Source of the DNA: Cymbidium sinense
Lineage: Eukaryota > Streptophyta > Magnoliopsida > Asparagales > Orchidaceae
Assembly: GCA_021442155.1 (NCBI GenBank)
Contig: CM038214.1
Location: 57,320,514 to 57,384,513, forward strand
Length of the DNA stretch: 64,000 nt
Reading direction: 5' to 3'
A model generated the notes under the pieces. That model did no database searches and was not told where the DNA came from. It saw only the letters and a program-made list of their open reading frames with translations. Both the position numbers and the translations under genes were made by a program. Shown one piece after another: positions 10,897 to 21,728 of this stretch (positions within the stretch are counted from its first letter, which is position 1; each line of letters opens with the position of its first letter).

Positions 10897-12123
10897 ATGA
10901 TTACTAATGATGAGAATCATTTACTCACTTTGCATCCTACAGAAGTTGAGATAAGTAGTACTCTCAATAGAATGAACACTGACTCTATTGCTGGCCCTGA
11001 TGGATACACGACCCATTTTTTTAGCATTGTTGGGCTCTTATTAAGTCTGACCTTGTTGATGCTGTTGTTGACTTCTTTGATGGCAGCCCATTACCTAGAT
11101 ACTTTTCTAGCACTTCCATTGTCCTCATTCCCAAAACTAATAATCTGATTCTTGGGAGATTTTAGACCTATCGTCTTTGCTCCTTCTTTCAAAAACTCAT
11201 TGCTAAATTAATTAATAATAGGATAAGTCCGCTGCTCCCTAAAATTATTTCTCCTAACCAAACTGGCTTTGTTAAAAATAGAGCTATATCTGACAATATC
11301 ATTCTTTCCCAAGAGCTAGTTCATGACATTGATGTTCCTACTAGAGGTGGCAACATCCTCCTCAAACTGGATATCTATAAAGCATTTGATAACCTCTCAT
11401 GGGATTTCCTCTTTCAAACCTTACATTTGTTTTAGTTTTCTGATAATTTCATCCATCTCATCAAAAACTGTATTACCAATGTTTGGTTCTCTATTATCAT
11501 GAATGGTGAGTCCCTCAGTTTCTTTACTTGGCTTGAGACAAGGAGACCCCCTATCACTCTCTATTTTTTTTTCTTGTTGTTGAATATCTTTCAAGGAGCT
11601 TGAATGATCTTTTCAATAAAAATCCTACCATGTTTTTTAAAACTCATGGTGGTATCCCTATTTCTCATCTCAATTTTGCTGATGATTTTATAATCTTTTG
11701 CAATGCCTCTATTCAGCACATTAAAACTATTAAGAACCTTTTAAATGAATTTGGTAAAGAAAGTGGCCTCTTTCTCAATGATGGAAAATGTTGTTTCATC
11801 CCTTCCACTAAAATCCCTACCAATAGGCTCAACCAAATCTCCAGAATTACTAATTTTCAGTTACATCAACTTCCTATTAATTATATCGGGGCTCCACTTT
11901 TTAAAGGTCAAAAAAGATCTCATCTTTTTTATGATCTTATCCAGAAAATCTCCAATAAAATTTCTATTTGGGAATTTCATTTACTCTCTTTAGTGGTAGG
12001 CTCACTCTTAATTCCATGCCTTTATATCTCATCCAAACCATTATGCCGACCATTTCTATCATTAATTGAATTGAGCATCTCTTTAACAAATTTTTCTGGG
12101 GCTCTAATAACTCCTTTAAAAGA
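10897..12123 (+). pseudogene. LINE ORF2, reverse transcriptase domain
   Basis: Pieces in alternating frames give IAGPDGYTTHFF, then NQTGFVKNRAISDNI, then the motif A piece LLKLDIYKAFDNLSW, then HLNFADDFIIF with the catalytic FADD at 11675-11686. Both catalytic segments are therefore still readable. Frameshifts between 11000 and 11600 and a stop near 11435 prevent a full protein. The longest open piece is 11600-12133 (177 codons), covering the FADD segment and thumb region. Role: target-primed reverse transcription of the LINE RNA. Confidence 0.85.
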
Positions 12124-12881
12124 ATGCACTTGACCTCTTGGGTTAAAAGTTGTGGCACTTTGCCAAAAGGTGGTCTTGGATGTAAGCCAATCAAAGAAGC
12201 TATCACTGCCTTTTCCTATAAACTCTGGTGGAATTTTAGGAGTAACAATAGTCTTTGGGATAATTTCATGACTGCTAAATATTATCAGGGTAAGCACCCC
12301 CTCATTTGTCCCTATAAAGAGGGAGACTCTCCTGTTTGGAAGAGAGTTTGTTCTGTCAAATGGGATGCTGAATCCTTAATTTTTTGAGGGATTAACTCTG
12401 GTTCCTCATTCTTTTGGCAAGATAACTGGAGTGGATGTGGGTCCATTGACGACTTACTCTCCACCCATTCCGCCGCTATTAAAGTGAAATCTTTTCTGAG
12501 AATAATATGTGGAACAATAGTAAGCTCATTGATTATATTTCTTCTTTTCTCTTGAACAAACTCACTACTATTCCTATCATTCCTACCAATCAAGATCAGA
12601 TCCTTTTTAAGCTCTCACATAATGGTGATTTCAACTTTAAAAATGTTTGGCTTCACATTAAAGAAACTCATGTTTCTTCCAATGTGTTTCTCAAACTTTG
12701 GAATATCACTATCCCTACTTCTTATTCTATTCTTACTTGGCATATTTTGAAAAACTTCATCCCTGTTGACTCCTTGTTGTGGGATAAAGGTTTTCAATTA
12801 CCTTCAAAATGCCAATGCTGCTTTCATATTGAGAATGTGAACCATGTCTTTGTTAATGGGGCCATTGCTTCTAAACTCTAG
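12124..12881 (+). pseudogene. LINE ORF2, post-RT region and zf-RVT domain
   Basis: 12124-12387 reads GGLGCKPIKEAITAFSYKLWW, the common segment after plant L1 RT ('GGLGIR... N.ALLAK..WR'). A frameshift follows, then 12507-12881 with FNFKNVWLHI, LKLWN and CQCCFHIENVNHVF. This is the RT-associated zinc-binding domain, with Cys pair and His still visible. It lies in a third frame relative to its neighbours. Confidence 0.8.
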
Positions 12882-13098
12882 ATTTGGTATGATGATCTCT
12901 TTAACATTGTCATTTTCAATGGCTCCCTAACTTTATATCAACTTCTTGAAGTTTATTTTGACAACACTATTAAAGGTCACATTAAAGTCATGCTATCACC
13001 CTTATTTGGTTCATATGGATGGTAAATGATGCAAAACATATTGAGATCCCTATGAACCACATGAGAATAATTCTAGAATTAAAAACAAAATTTGTGAC

Positions 13099-13704
13099 TT
13101 GTTTAATACCAAATTCACTACAAACATTTCAAAGGTTGTAAATTTGTCGCCAATAAAGCTGGGTCTTAACTTAGGATCAACCCTCTTGAATGACAATGAC
13201 AAGATTCTTTATTGGGTAAAATCTCATGATCATACTATTAAAATTAACACTGATGGCTCTATCTCTCATAAAAGTTCAGGTTGTGGTGGCATTTTTAGAA
13301 ATCTTCAAGGTAAAGTCCTATGTGCTTTTTCCTACCCCCTTAATTCTTACTCTGTTCCTTTTGCTGAGCTTATGGCAGTGTACAAAGCTCTTGAGATTTT
13401 CCTTCAAAATGATTGGCTCAATATTTGGATTGAGGTGGATGCCCTTCTGCTGATTGATCTTTTGACTTCCACCAAAATGAGAAACACTGAATTGTACTAC
13501 CTTCTCAAGCAAACTAGAGCTCTTCTTACCCAACTTAATTTTAACATCACTCATGTATGGCGTGAAGGTAATGCATGTGCTGATTACCTTGCCAATCTGG
13601 GATCCAGATTGGATGGTATAATATTCTTTGATCAACTCACCTACCCAAACATTTGCGTGGCTTGGTTAATTTGGACAATCTGGGCTCCCTTATCTCAAAA
13701 TTAA
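13099..13704 (+). pseudogene. LINE ORF2, RNase H domain (uninterrupted)
   Basis: An open frame of 201 codons holds a complete RVT_3-type RNase H. Visible are INTDGS with the first Asp, AELMAVYKALE with the Glu, WIEVDALLLIDLL with the second Asp, and HVWREGNACADYLANLG with the final Asp. All four catalytic acids are present, although upstream ORF2 is broken by several shifts. The domain would remove RNA from the LINE cDNA hybrid. The stop at 13702 is taken as the original ORF2 end, because no further homology follows. Confidence 0.85.
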
Positions 13705-16503
13705 TCTAGCCCATGGGATTCTAGTTCAATATCGGTTTAACCATGCCCATTTTATATTCATGTTGTTGCTTTCTTGGTTTTGATGCATCAATGTGATATA
13801 CCTTGTTGCTTACTTGTTGATCTCGGTGACATGTGTTGTTGGTTTAATTGCCTTAGCTCTAATTGGGAGCCTACTGCTTATATTATTTTTATTATTAATG
13901 TGCTGATGCTCCTTTAGAATTTGTTAATGTCTCATCCTATTACTCCTTGCTGGCCCTTCGCTAAGCTATGTGGCATCTACTGTTGGTTTTACTCTCCCAC
14001 CCTTGTTTGGGGTCTTACTATTACTGGTAAGATGTTGCTTGGTTGCTGGAAGGAGATATATTACTTAATGCTCTATTTTCTGCTCTACTTATTGATCAAT
14101 AGGGACATCTGGAATTATATTCTAGGTCCCTTGCCTCAATCTATCTTTACTTACGTATAACTTTATGGCCGTCTTGCAGACGCTCTTGGGGTTGGTTTAA
14201 TGTATTTGTTGAATGTCTTTCAAACTTTGCTTTGCCTAATTTGATTGGGTGGTCTTATGGCCAACTTGATATAATTTTCTACTTGGGATGTTGGCTGATC
14301 CGGATCATTGCATCTTATGATCATCATGCTACTACTGGGTTGTCCATGATGTTCAGCAGGGTGCTTTTGGAGTTGTTTTGTTGCCTTATGTTCATCTTAT
14401 GTTTTGCTGCCTTATGTTCATCTTATGTTCAGCAGGGTGCATCTTATGTTCATCAGTTTTCCTTTTCATTGGATGTGGGTTTAGCTGCTAGCCTGATCAT
14501 TTTTATCTGGAAGGTTTGGATATTAGCATATGCTCTGTTTACCATGAATGGGTGGACTTTTGGCCAGCTTGTTGGTAATTACTGTCGATTGAATTGGATT
14601 AATACTCTAAAAGCTACTTCGGGTTTTGGTTTGTTTTGTTCAGCAAACCTCTTTTGATGTTGTTGACTGCTTGGTGGCTTTTACTTTAAATCCCCTTAGT
14701 GGTTTATTTTATGCAGATCATTTGAATTCTGTGGACTACTTTACCTACTATTTTTCCATCTTATTTCAGTTAAACTTGTATCTATTGCACTGTTTATTCT
14801 GAATGGGTGGTTTTATGGCTACCTTGTTGTTTTTTGTTGTCTTTGTTGTTTGTTGCCTTGGATATTTGCTATCTTGGTTTTTCAGGATTCCAATGTTGTC
14901 TCTATCTTTGTTGGTTGTAGAACTTTAGGGTCCTATGTTCAGCAAGTTATTTCTGACATTGTGGACTACTTTACCTGCTACTATTTTTTTCCATCTTGCC
15001 TTTGATGATTGTTGTCTGGGCTACTGCTTCTCAGATCCCTGTGTTTATGGTCTACCTATTTGGTTACTAACTATTGCAATTTCTACTATGAATAAGAACT
15101 TTTATGGCCAGCTAGCTGTCTTTTGTTGTCTTGGCTATTTGTCTTGGTTCTCTGCTGTCTTGTTTTATCTGGAATCCAATGTTGACTCTCATTTGAATCC
15201 CCTTTTTGATTTTTCTTCTGGTGGGTTCCATTGTTGCATTAATTATTTTGCTATTGGGGTTGGATTGCTGATTGCCCTTATTATTTATATTTGGTGATCT
15301 ATATCTATCTGCTTTGTTTCTTTTCCCATCTTGGTTTAGTTAGGCTAGTGCAGATCATTGTGATTAAGCATCTACCAACTTGGTATGCACTGTCTATTCT
15401 GAATGGGTGGTACTATGGGCACCTGTTGCCTTTTTCTGTCTTGTTGTCTTGGTTGGTTGTTGATCTGGATTATCCAATTTTCTGTCCAGCATGCTGCTAA
15501 TGGGGCTGTAGTTCTGATTGTCTTTATTTGGTGCTATTTTTGGTGGGATGCAGTCTATTTCCTGTGTTGGGTTATTTCTTCCTTTGCTTTTTTTCCAATA
15601 AGTGTTATGAATATTAATAAGGGGGTTGTTCACATCTACATTTATTATTATGATTGGGTTCATTTTCTGGACTATGCTTCAAGACTGTACTCCTGGTCAG
15701 AAAGATTCATATATATATATATATATCATATGTTTGGGATGGTGTTATTTATAGGCTCATTGACTTGCTTGTGGCGAATTTCAGCGGTGCATCTTCTCCT
15801 TTTTCTTGTGGTGGGTTTTATGTGCCTATTATACCTCTTAGCTATGATTTTCATGAGGTTCGCAAAGATGGCTCATTCTCATATGGATAAGTATTCTCAT
15901 GTCATGGTGACTATATTGATGATAATTTTCCTGCATTGGATCCCTTATCTTACTGCTCTTTGTAATTTTCTCTCTATTTTATCTATGGTTTTGTTTAGGT
16001 TTGCAGGTAATAAAGCCCATAAGACTTTCAAAAATTGGTTGATATCTTCTCACAGGTTTGTTGGCTATGATGGCTGTGATGATTTCACTCCCATTTGGCT
16101 TAGTAGTAGCTCTTGTGATGTAACCCTTCTGCTGAACCATGGATGCTCATATTTGCATCCTTGGTGGTGTGGTGACTGAGCCTTCTCTATCACATTTCTT
16201 TACTATCATTCTCGATTATGCAATTTTCGCTTATCATTTTGTCGTATTACCTTAACTCTAACTTCTTTTTGTCTACATTTTTTGCGGTGTTTCTCTCTTG
16301 TCCTCTTGTAGGTTTGCTCCAGTGTCTTGCATTCTCACATCCCGCAGCCCTAATCTTCCATTGGCTTGTTATGTTAACCAATTTGTATCTTTTGATTGCT
16401 TTCTTATTTTCTTTTGCTTTTGGCTGTACTTAGATAGGGGATTTACTCTCTAGAGTTCTGGAGTTTATCCCCTTTAAGGACCTTGTAACCCTCTTTTTAT
16501 GGC
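13705..16503 (+). other. T-rich 3' region of the L1 LINE
   Basis: 2.8 kb between the ORF2 stop and the polyadenylation signal, rich in T and TGG. It contains long open frames (14232-14657, 14935-15297, 15403-16179) coding very hydrophobic, Cys/Trp/Leu/Phe-rich peptides without recognisable domains. The longest, 258 codons, runs straight through an (AT)n microsatellite near 15710-15727. Low stop density is expected from T- and G-rich composition, so I do not call them genes. Confidence 0.7.
14180..15500 (+). repeat. diverged tandem repeat of about 250-310 bp in the LINE 3' region
   Basis: A recurring core resembling 'attctgaatgggtgg' then 'tatggc' appears near 14245, 14545, 14797, 15085 and 15396, each followed by a T-rich tail with 'gttgtcttgg'-like words. 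Spacings are about 300, 252, 288 and 311 bases. A separate local duplication of 26 bases (tgccttatgttcatcttat) sits at 14382 and 14408. Confidence 0.65.
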
Positions 16504-16540
16504 AATAAAATTCCCCTACATGGGGTTTCCCAAAAAAAAA
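16504..16540 (+). terminator. polyadenylation signal and A-tail of the L1 LINE
   Basis: aataaa at 16504-16509, then 22 unique bases and nine A residues at 16532-16540, directly followed by perfect CCCTAAA heptamers. This fixes the 3' end of the insertion. Confidence 0.85.
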
Positions 16541-19500
16541 CCCTAAACCCTAAACCCTAAACCCTTAATGCTAAATACTAAAAACATAAAAACCTAAACC
16601 TAAACTAAATAAAACCTTAAAATAAAATAATTAAAAAAACTAAAGCTAAATAAAATAAAATAAAATAAAATAAAAACCTAAACTAAAACCTAAATTTAAC
16701 CCTAACAATAAAATAAAATTAACTAATAAAAATAAATAAAAATAAAATATATAATAACCTAAACTAAACTAAAAAATAAAATAAACCTAAGAATAAAAAA
16801 ACTTATATAAAATAAAAACTAAATGTAAAATAAAAATAAAATAAACCTAAAATATAATAAAATATAAAATAAATAAATACATAAACCTAAAAACTAAACC
16901 TAAAAACAATTTAAAAAATAAAACCTAATCCCTAAACCTAAAATAAAAATTAAAAAAACAAAATAAAATAAAAATAAACATAAACTAAAATAAAATAAAC
17001 TGAAATAAATAAAACCTGAACCTAAACGTAAAATAAACTTAACCTAAATGCTAAACTAAATAAAATAAAGTAAACAAAAAATAAATCTAAATCTATACTA
17101 AAAAATAAAACCTATAACCTAAACCTAAAAAAATAAAAAAAAAACTAAACCTGAACATAAAAATAAAAAATAAAACCTAAACCTAAAAAATGAAATATAA
17201 ATAAAACTCAATTAAAAAATAAACCTAAACCTAAACCTAACTTAAAAAAACTAAAAAAACCTATATTAAAATAAATGAACCTAAATAAATAAACTAAACT
17301 AAATGAAGATAAAAAGTAAGAATAAATTAAGAAAATAAAATAAACTAAATAAACTAGATAAATAAAAGAAGAAATCTTGAATATGACTTTGTTCTCTATT
17401 AAAAAAAAAATGAAAACCCTAAACCCTAAACTAAAACATAATCCCTAAACCCTAAAAAAATCAACCTAAATCCTAAACCCTAATCCATAAACCCCTAAAA
17501 CACTAAACCTACACTAAACCACACCTAAACCTAACACTGACCACAAAACCCTATATAAACCCAAACCCTGTCCCTAAACCCTAAACCCTAAATCCTAAAC
17601 CCTAAAATGCTAAAAACCTAAACCAAAACAAAATAAAACCTAAAAAGAAAATAAATAAATAAAATTTAAACCAAAATAAAATAAAATAAAATAAAATACA
17701 AACATAAACTAAAACCTAAACAAAAACTTGGAAAATAAAAATAAATAAAAAGCTAAAATAAACTAAAAAATAAAATAAATGAAAACTTAAACTAAACTAA
17801 ATAAATAAAAAACCTAAATAAAATAAAACTAAGCCTAAAATAAAAATAAAATAAATATAGAATAAAATAAAGTAAAAACTAAATAAAAACCTAAACCTAA
17901 ATAATAAACCTTATAGTAAAACTCATAAATAAATAAAAAATCAAACATAAACCCTAAGCTAAAAAAAACTAAATATAAAATGAAAGCCTAAAACCTAAAC
18001 CAAAAAAATAACTAAATAAATAAAAAAACTAAACCTAAACCTTAAGATAAAAAATAAAATGTAAACCTAAAAAATAGAATAAAAAAGAAACTAAACTAAA
18101 AATAAACCTAAACCTAAACGTAAACCTAAACCTCAAAAATGAACTAAAATAAATAACCCTATAAGAAATAAACTAAACTAAATAAAAATAAAAATAAACC
18201 AAAATGAAAATAAAAAATAAAATAAACAAAAATATATAAACCCTAAACCCTAAAATAAAAAAGTAAAAAATCATCAACTAAATAAAACCTAAAAATAACA
18301 TAAATAAAAAAACCTAAACCTAAATAAAATAATTTAAAATTAAAAAAAATAAAAACTTAAACTGAAACTTAAACCTAACCCTAAAACTAAAATTTAAATA
18401 AATTAAAAAATAAAAACTAAAATAAAAGAAAAGAAACCTCAAATTAACCTCAAAATAAAAAACCTAAATAAAATAAAAACTAAACATAAAATAAAAATAA
18501 AATAAACCTCAAATAAAATAAAATAAAAACTAAATATAAACCTATACCTAAAAAATAAACTTAAAAACAAATAAAAAATAAAACCTAAGCTCTAAACTAA
18601 AAAAAAACTTAAACCTAAAATAAATAAAATTAACTAAATAGAAAAAAATAAAACCTAAACCTAAACCTAAAACCTAAAAAATAAAGTACTAGTAAAACAA
18701 AAATAAACTAAAAATAAACCTAAACCTACACTAAAAAATAAAACTTAAAATTAAACTTAGAATGAAAACCTAAAACCTAAACCTAGGAAAATAAAATAAA
18801 AACCTAAACCTAAACCTAAAAATTAAAAATAAAACTAAACTCAAAAGTAAACATAAACATAAACCTAAATAAAAAACATAAACTAAAATAAAAAACCTAA
18901 ACTAAAATAAATAAACTAGACTAAATAAAAATAAACAAACATAAAATAAAAATAAATAAATAAACTAAAAAATCTAAACATACCGGGTTTGCTTAATTTT
19001 TTTTTCAAACAAAACCCGTGACCATAAACTCTAATCCCTAAACCCACTAACTAACTCACTAAACTTTACCTACAAACCTACAACCCTAAATCATAAACCC
19101 TAAAACCCTAAACCATAAACCCAAAATTAATAAACTATACCCTAATCTAAATGCAAACCCTAAACTCCTAAACCCTACTTTAATCTGACCCACCCCACCC
19201 TAAAACTCCCTACGCAAACTCCTTAATTCCTACTACCTAAACCACCCTATATAAACCCTAAACCCTAAAATCATACCCTAGCTGAGCCTTAAAACCCAAA
19301 AAAAAACTTAAACCCTAAACCTAAACTATTAACCCTAAACCCTAAATAAACCCTAAACCCTACATAAATCCTAAACCATAACTATAAACCCTAAAACCTA
19401 AAAAAATCAAAACCACTACACTTACACTAAACCACCCAAACCCTAAACCCTAAAACCCAAACCCTAAACCCCTGACTTAAACCCAAAACCCTAAACTTTA

Positions 19501-19714
19501 AACCCTAATACCACAATCTAAACCTAAACCCAACCACTCCATAACCCAAACCCAACCTAAAAATAAAATAAATAAAAATTAATAAAAGATTAAATAAAAA
19601 AACCTAAACCTAAATAAAATAAAATAACAAAAATAAAAACACCTTAAACTAAAAGATAAACCTAAACCTAAACCTAAAAATTAATTAAAATAAAATAAAT
19701 AAATAAAATAAATA
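16541..19714 (-). repeat. telomere-like macrosatellite, CCCTAAA orientation
   Basis: Alternates between near-canonical ccctaaa runs (16541-16570, 17415-17610, 19030-19560) and A-rich parts made of aaataaaat and cctaaacctaaa. Read on the minus strand this is the same sequence type as 19715-36240. The unit anchor is present once on the minus strand at about 18987-18997 (plus strand gtttgcttaat), beside a perfect A/T tract. No coding frame is present. Confidence 0.88.
17364..17412 (+). pseudogene. last bases of a GRP 3'-UTR with A-tract
   Basis: About 37 bases match the end of the GRP 3'-UTR (aaaagaagaaat... then tttgttctctatt), followed by A10 and ccctaaa repeats. Only the tail remains; upstream is A-rich array. 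It lies in plus orientation, as expected for the inverted half of the array. Confidence 0.65.
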
Positions 19715-19730
19715 ACTTAGGGTTTAGTGT
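19700..19730. other. strand switch of the telomere-like array
   Basis: Left of about 19714 the plus strand is C/A-rich (aaataaaataaat, ccctaaa). Right of it the plus strand is G/T-rich (cttagggtttagtg). The change is abrupt, within about ten bases, with no unique sequence or spacer between. Confidence 0.85.
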
Positions 19731-20118
19731 TTAGACTTTTGGGTTTGGGTTTTAAGGGTTTATAGTTTAGGGTTTAGGGTTTAGGGTTTAGGGTTTAGGG
19801 TTAGCTTAGAGTTTAGGGATAGTTTAGGGATTACGGTCTAGCTTTAGGGTTTCAGGTTTTTAGGGTTTAAGGTTTAGGGTTTAGTGTTAGTTTAGGGTTT
19901 TGGGTTTTGGATTTAATGGTTTAGGGTTTAGGTTTTAGCGTTAGGGTTAGGATTTATGGTTTATGGTTTAGGGTTTAAGGTTTAAGGTTTAGGAATTAAA
20001 GTTAGTTTAGGTTTAAGGGTTGAGTTTTTTTTATAGTTTAGGGTTTAATATTAGTTTTAGGATTTAAGATTTAGGGTTTAGGGTTTACAGTTTAGGGATT
20101 AAGGTTTTTTTAAAAAAA
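19715..20118 (+). repeat. telomere-like TTTAGGG run after the strand switch
   Basis: About 400 bases of perfect and degenerate TTTAGGG. It leads to the first plus-strand unit anchor at 20119 and carries no GRP fragment. Confidence 0.9.
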
Positions 20119-21728
20119 ATTAAGTAAACTGATAAGTTTTGGTTTATTTAGTTTAATTTTTATTTCTTTTAGTTTTTTTTTATTTTTTTTATTTTTTTAG
20201 TTTATTTTTTATTTTTATATAGTTTAGTTTATTTATTTTAGGTTTAGTTATTTTAGTTTAGGTTTTTTATTTTTGTTTATTTTTTAGGTTTAGGTTTAGT
20301 TTTTTTTTTATTTTATTTTTTTTACTTTATTTAGGTTTAGGTTTTTTATTTATTTAATTAATAGGTTTTATTTAGTTTAGATTTAGGATTTTAGGTTTTT
20401 AAGCTTTATTTCTTAGGGTATAGTGTTTAAGGTTTAGGGTTCAGTTTTAGGGTTTAGGATTTAGGGTTTTAGGGTTTATGGTTTAGGATTAGGGTTTAGG
20501 GTTTAGGGTTTAGTGTTTAGGCTTTAGGGTTTAGGATTTTGAGGATTTAAGGTTTAGGATTTTGAGGATTTAGTGTTTAGGAATTAGGGTTTAGGGTTTA
20601 TGGTTTAGGCTTTATTAGCTTAGGGTTTAAGGTTTGTTTAAGCTTTAGGGTTTATGGTTTTTAGGGTTTAGGGTTTTTATTTTATTTTATTTTTAGGTTT
20701 TATTTTTTAGTTTATTTTTATTTCATTTTATTTTATTTAGTTTAGGGTCTAGGTTTAGGTTTCCATTTTATTTATTTTAGTTTAATTTATTTTAGTTTAG
20801 GTTTAGGCTTATTTTATTTTGGTTTTAGTTTACGGTTTAGATTTTAATTTTTATTTATTTTAAGTTTATTTTATTTTTATTTTACATTTAGTTATTATTT
20901 TATTTGGGTTTTTTTTTTTAGGTTTATTTAATTTTTTTATTTTATTTTAGGAATTTATTTATTTTATTTTAGTTTAGTTTTTATTTTTTATTTTATTTTA
21001 TTTTTATGTTTAGGTTTAGGTTTAGATTTTAGTTTAGGTTTTTACTTTATTTTTTACTTTATTTACATTTAGGTTTTTTTATTTATTTTATTTTTAGGTT
21101 TTATTTAGTTTAGGTTTAGGTTTTTAGGTTTATGGGTTTAATGTTTAGGGTTTAGGGTTTGGGATTTATGGTTTAGGGTTTAGGGTTATGGTTTTAAAGT
21201 TTAGGGTTTACATTTTAGGGTTTAAAGTTTTAAGGTTTAGGGTTTAGGGTTTTGGGTTGTAGGTTTAGGGTTCAAGGCTTACGATTTAGGTTTAGTTTTA
21301 GGGTTTAACTTTTAAGTTTAGGTTTTTATTTAGTTTTATTTTATTTCTTTTTAGGTTTATTTTATTTTTATTTCACATTTAATTTTTATTTTATTTAGTT
21401 TTTTATAGGTTTATTTTATTTTTATTTTAGCTTAGTTTTTTATTTTTATTTTATATTTTTTTTTTACATTTAAGTTTAGGTTTAGGTTTAGGTTTATGTT
21501 TTAGTTTAGGATTTTATTTTATTTTATTTTATTATTTTATTTAGGTTTAGGTTTTTTATTTATTTTATTTTTAGGTTTTATTTAGTTTAGGTTTAGATTT
21601 TTAGGTTTTTAGGGTTTAGGGTTTAGGGTTTAGGGTTTAAGGTTGTAGGTTTTGTGTTGAAAGTTTAAGGTTTAGGGTTTGAGGTTTAGGGTTAGGGTTC
21701 TTTTTTATTTTTTTGATTTTCTTAAAAA
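20119..21728 (+). repeat. macrosatellite unit 1 (about 1.61 kb, no GRP)
   Basis: It starts with the anchor attaagtaaactgataag preceded by a T6A8 tract. Here TTTTA/TTTAGG-rich sequence, a TTTAGGG block (20400-20690) and a second AT-rich part precede the TTTAGGG block near 21600-21710. The GRP fragment is missing. Confidence 0.75.

Larger units (their letters stand above)
7967..16540 (+). mobile_element. L1-type LINE, near full length, inserted in telomere-like repeats
   Basis: About 8.6 kb with a 5' untranslated part of about 155 bases, an ORF1 with DUF4283 and a CCHC knuckle, an ORF2 with endonuclease, reverse transcriptase, zf-RVT and RNase H, a 2.8 kb T-rich 3' region, aataaa at 16504-16509 and a terminal A9. 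CCCTAAA repeats lie directly on both sides (up to 7966 and from 16541). The domain order is that of plant L1 elements with an RNase H. It is long for the family because of the 3' region. ORF1 and ORF2 carry stops and frameshifts, so it is no longer autonomous. A target-site duplication cannot be recognised inside a telomere repeat. Confidence 0.9.

Noticed and set aside
15403..16179. 258-codon hydrophobic protein in the LINE 3' region
   Set aside because: No domain, extreme composition, passes through an (AT)n microsatellite, overlaps other long frames. T- and G-rich sequence has few stops.
19700..19730. Chromosome end fusion (head-to-head telomere join)
   Set aside because: A fusion would read TTTAGGG then CCCTAAA on one strand; the order here is reversed.
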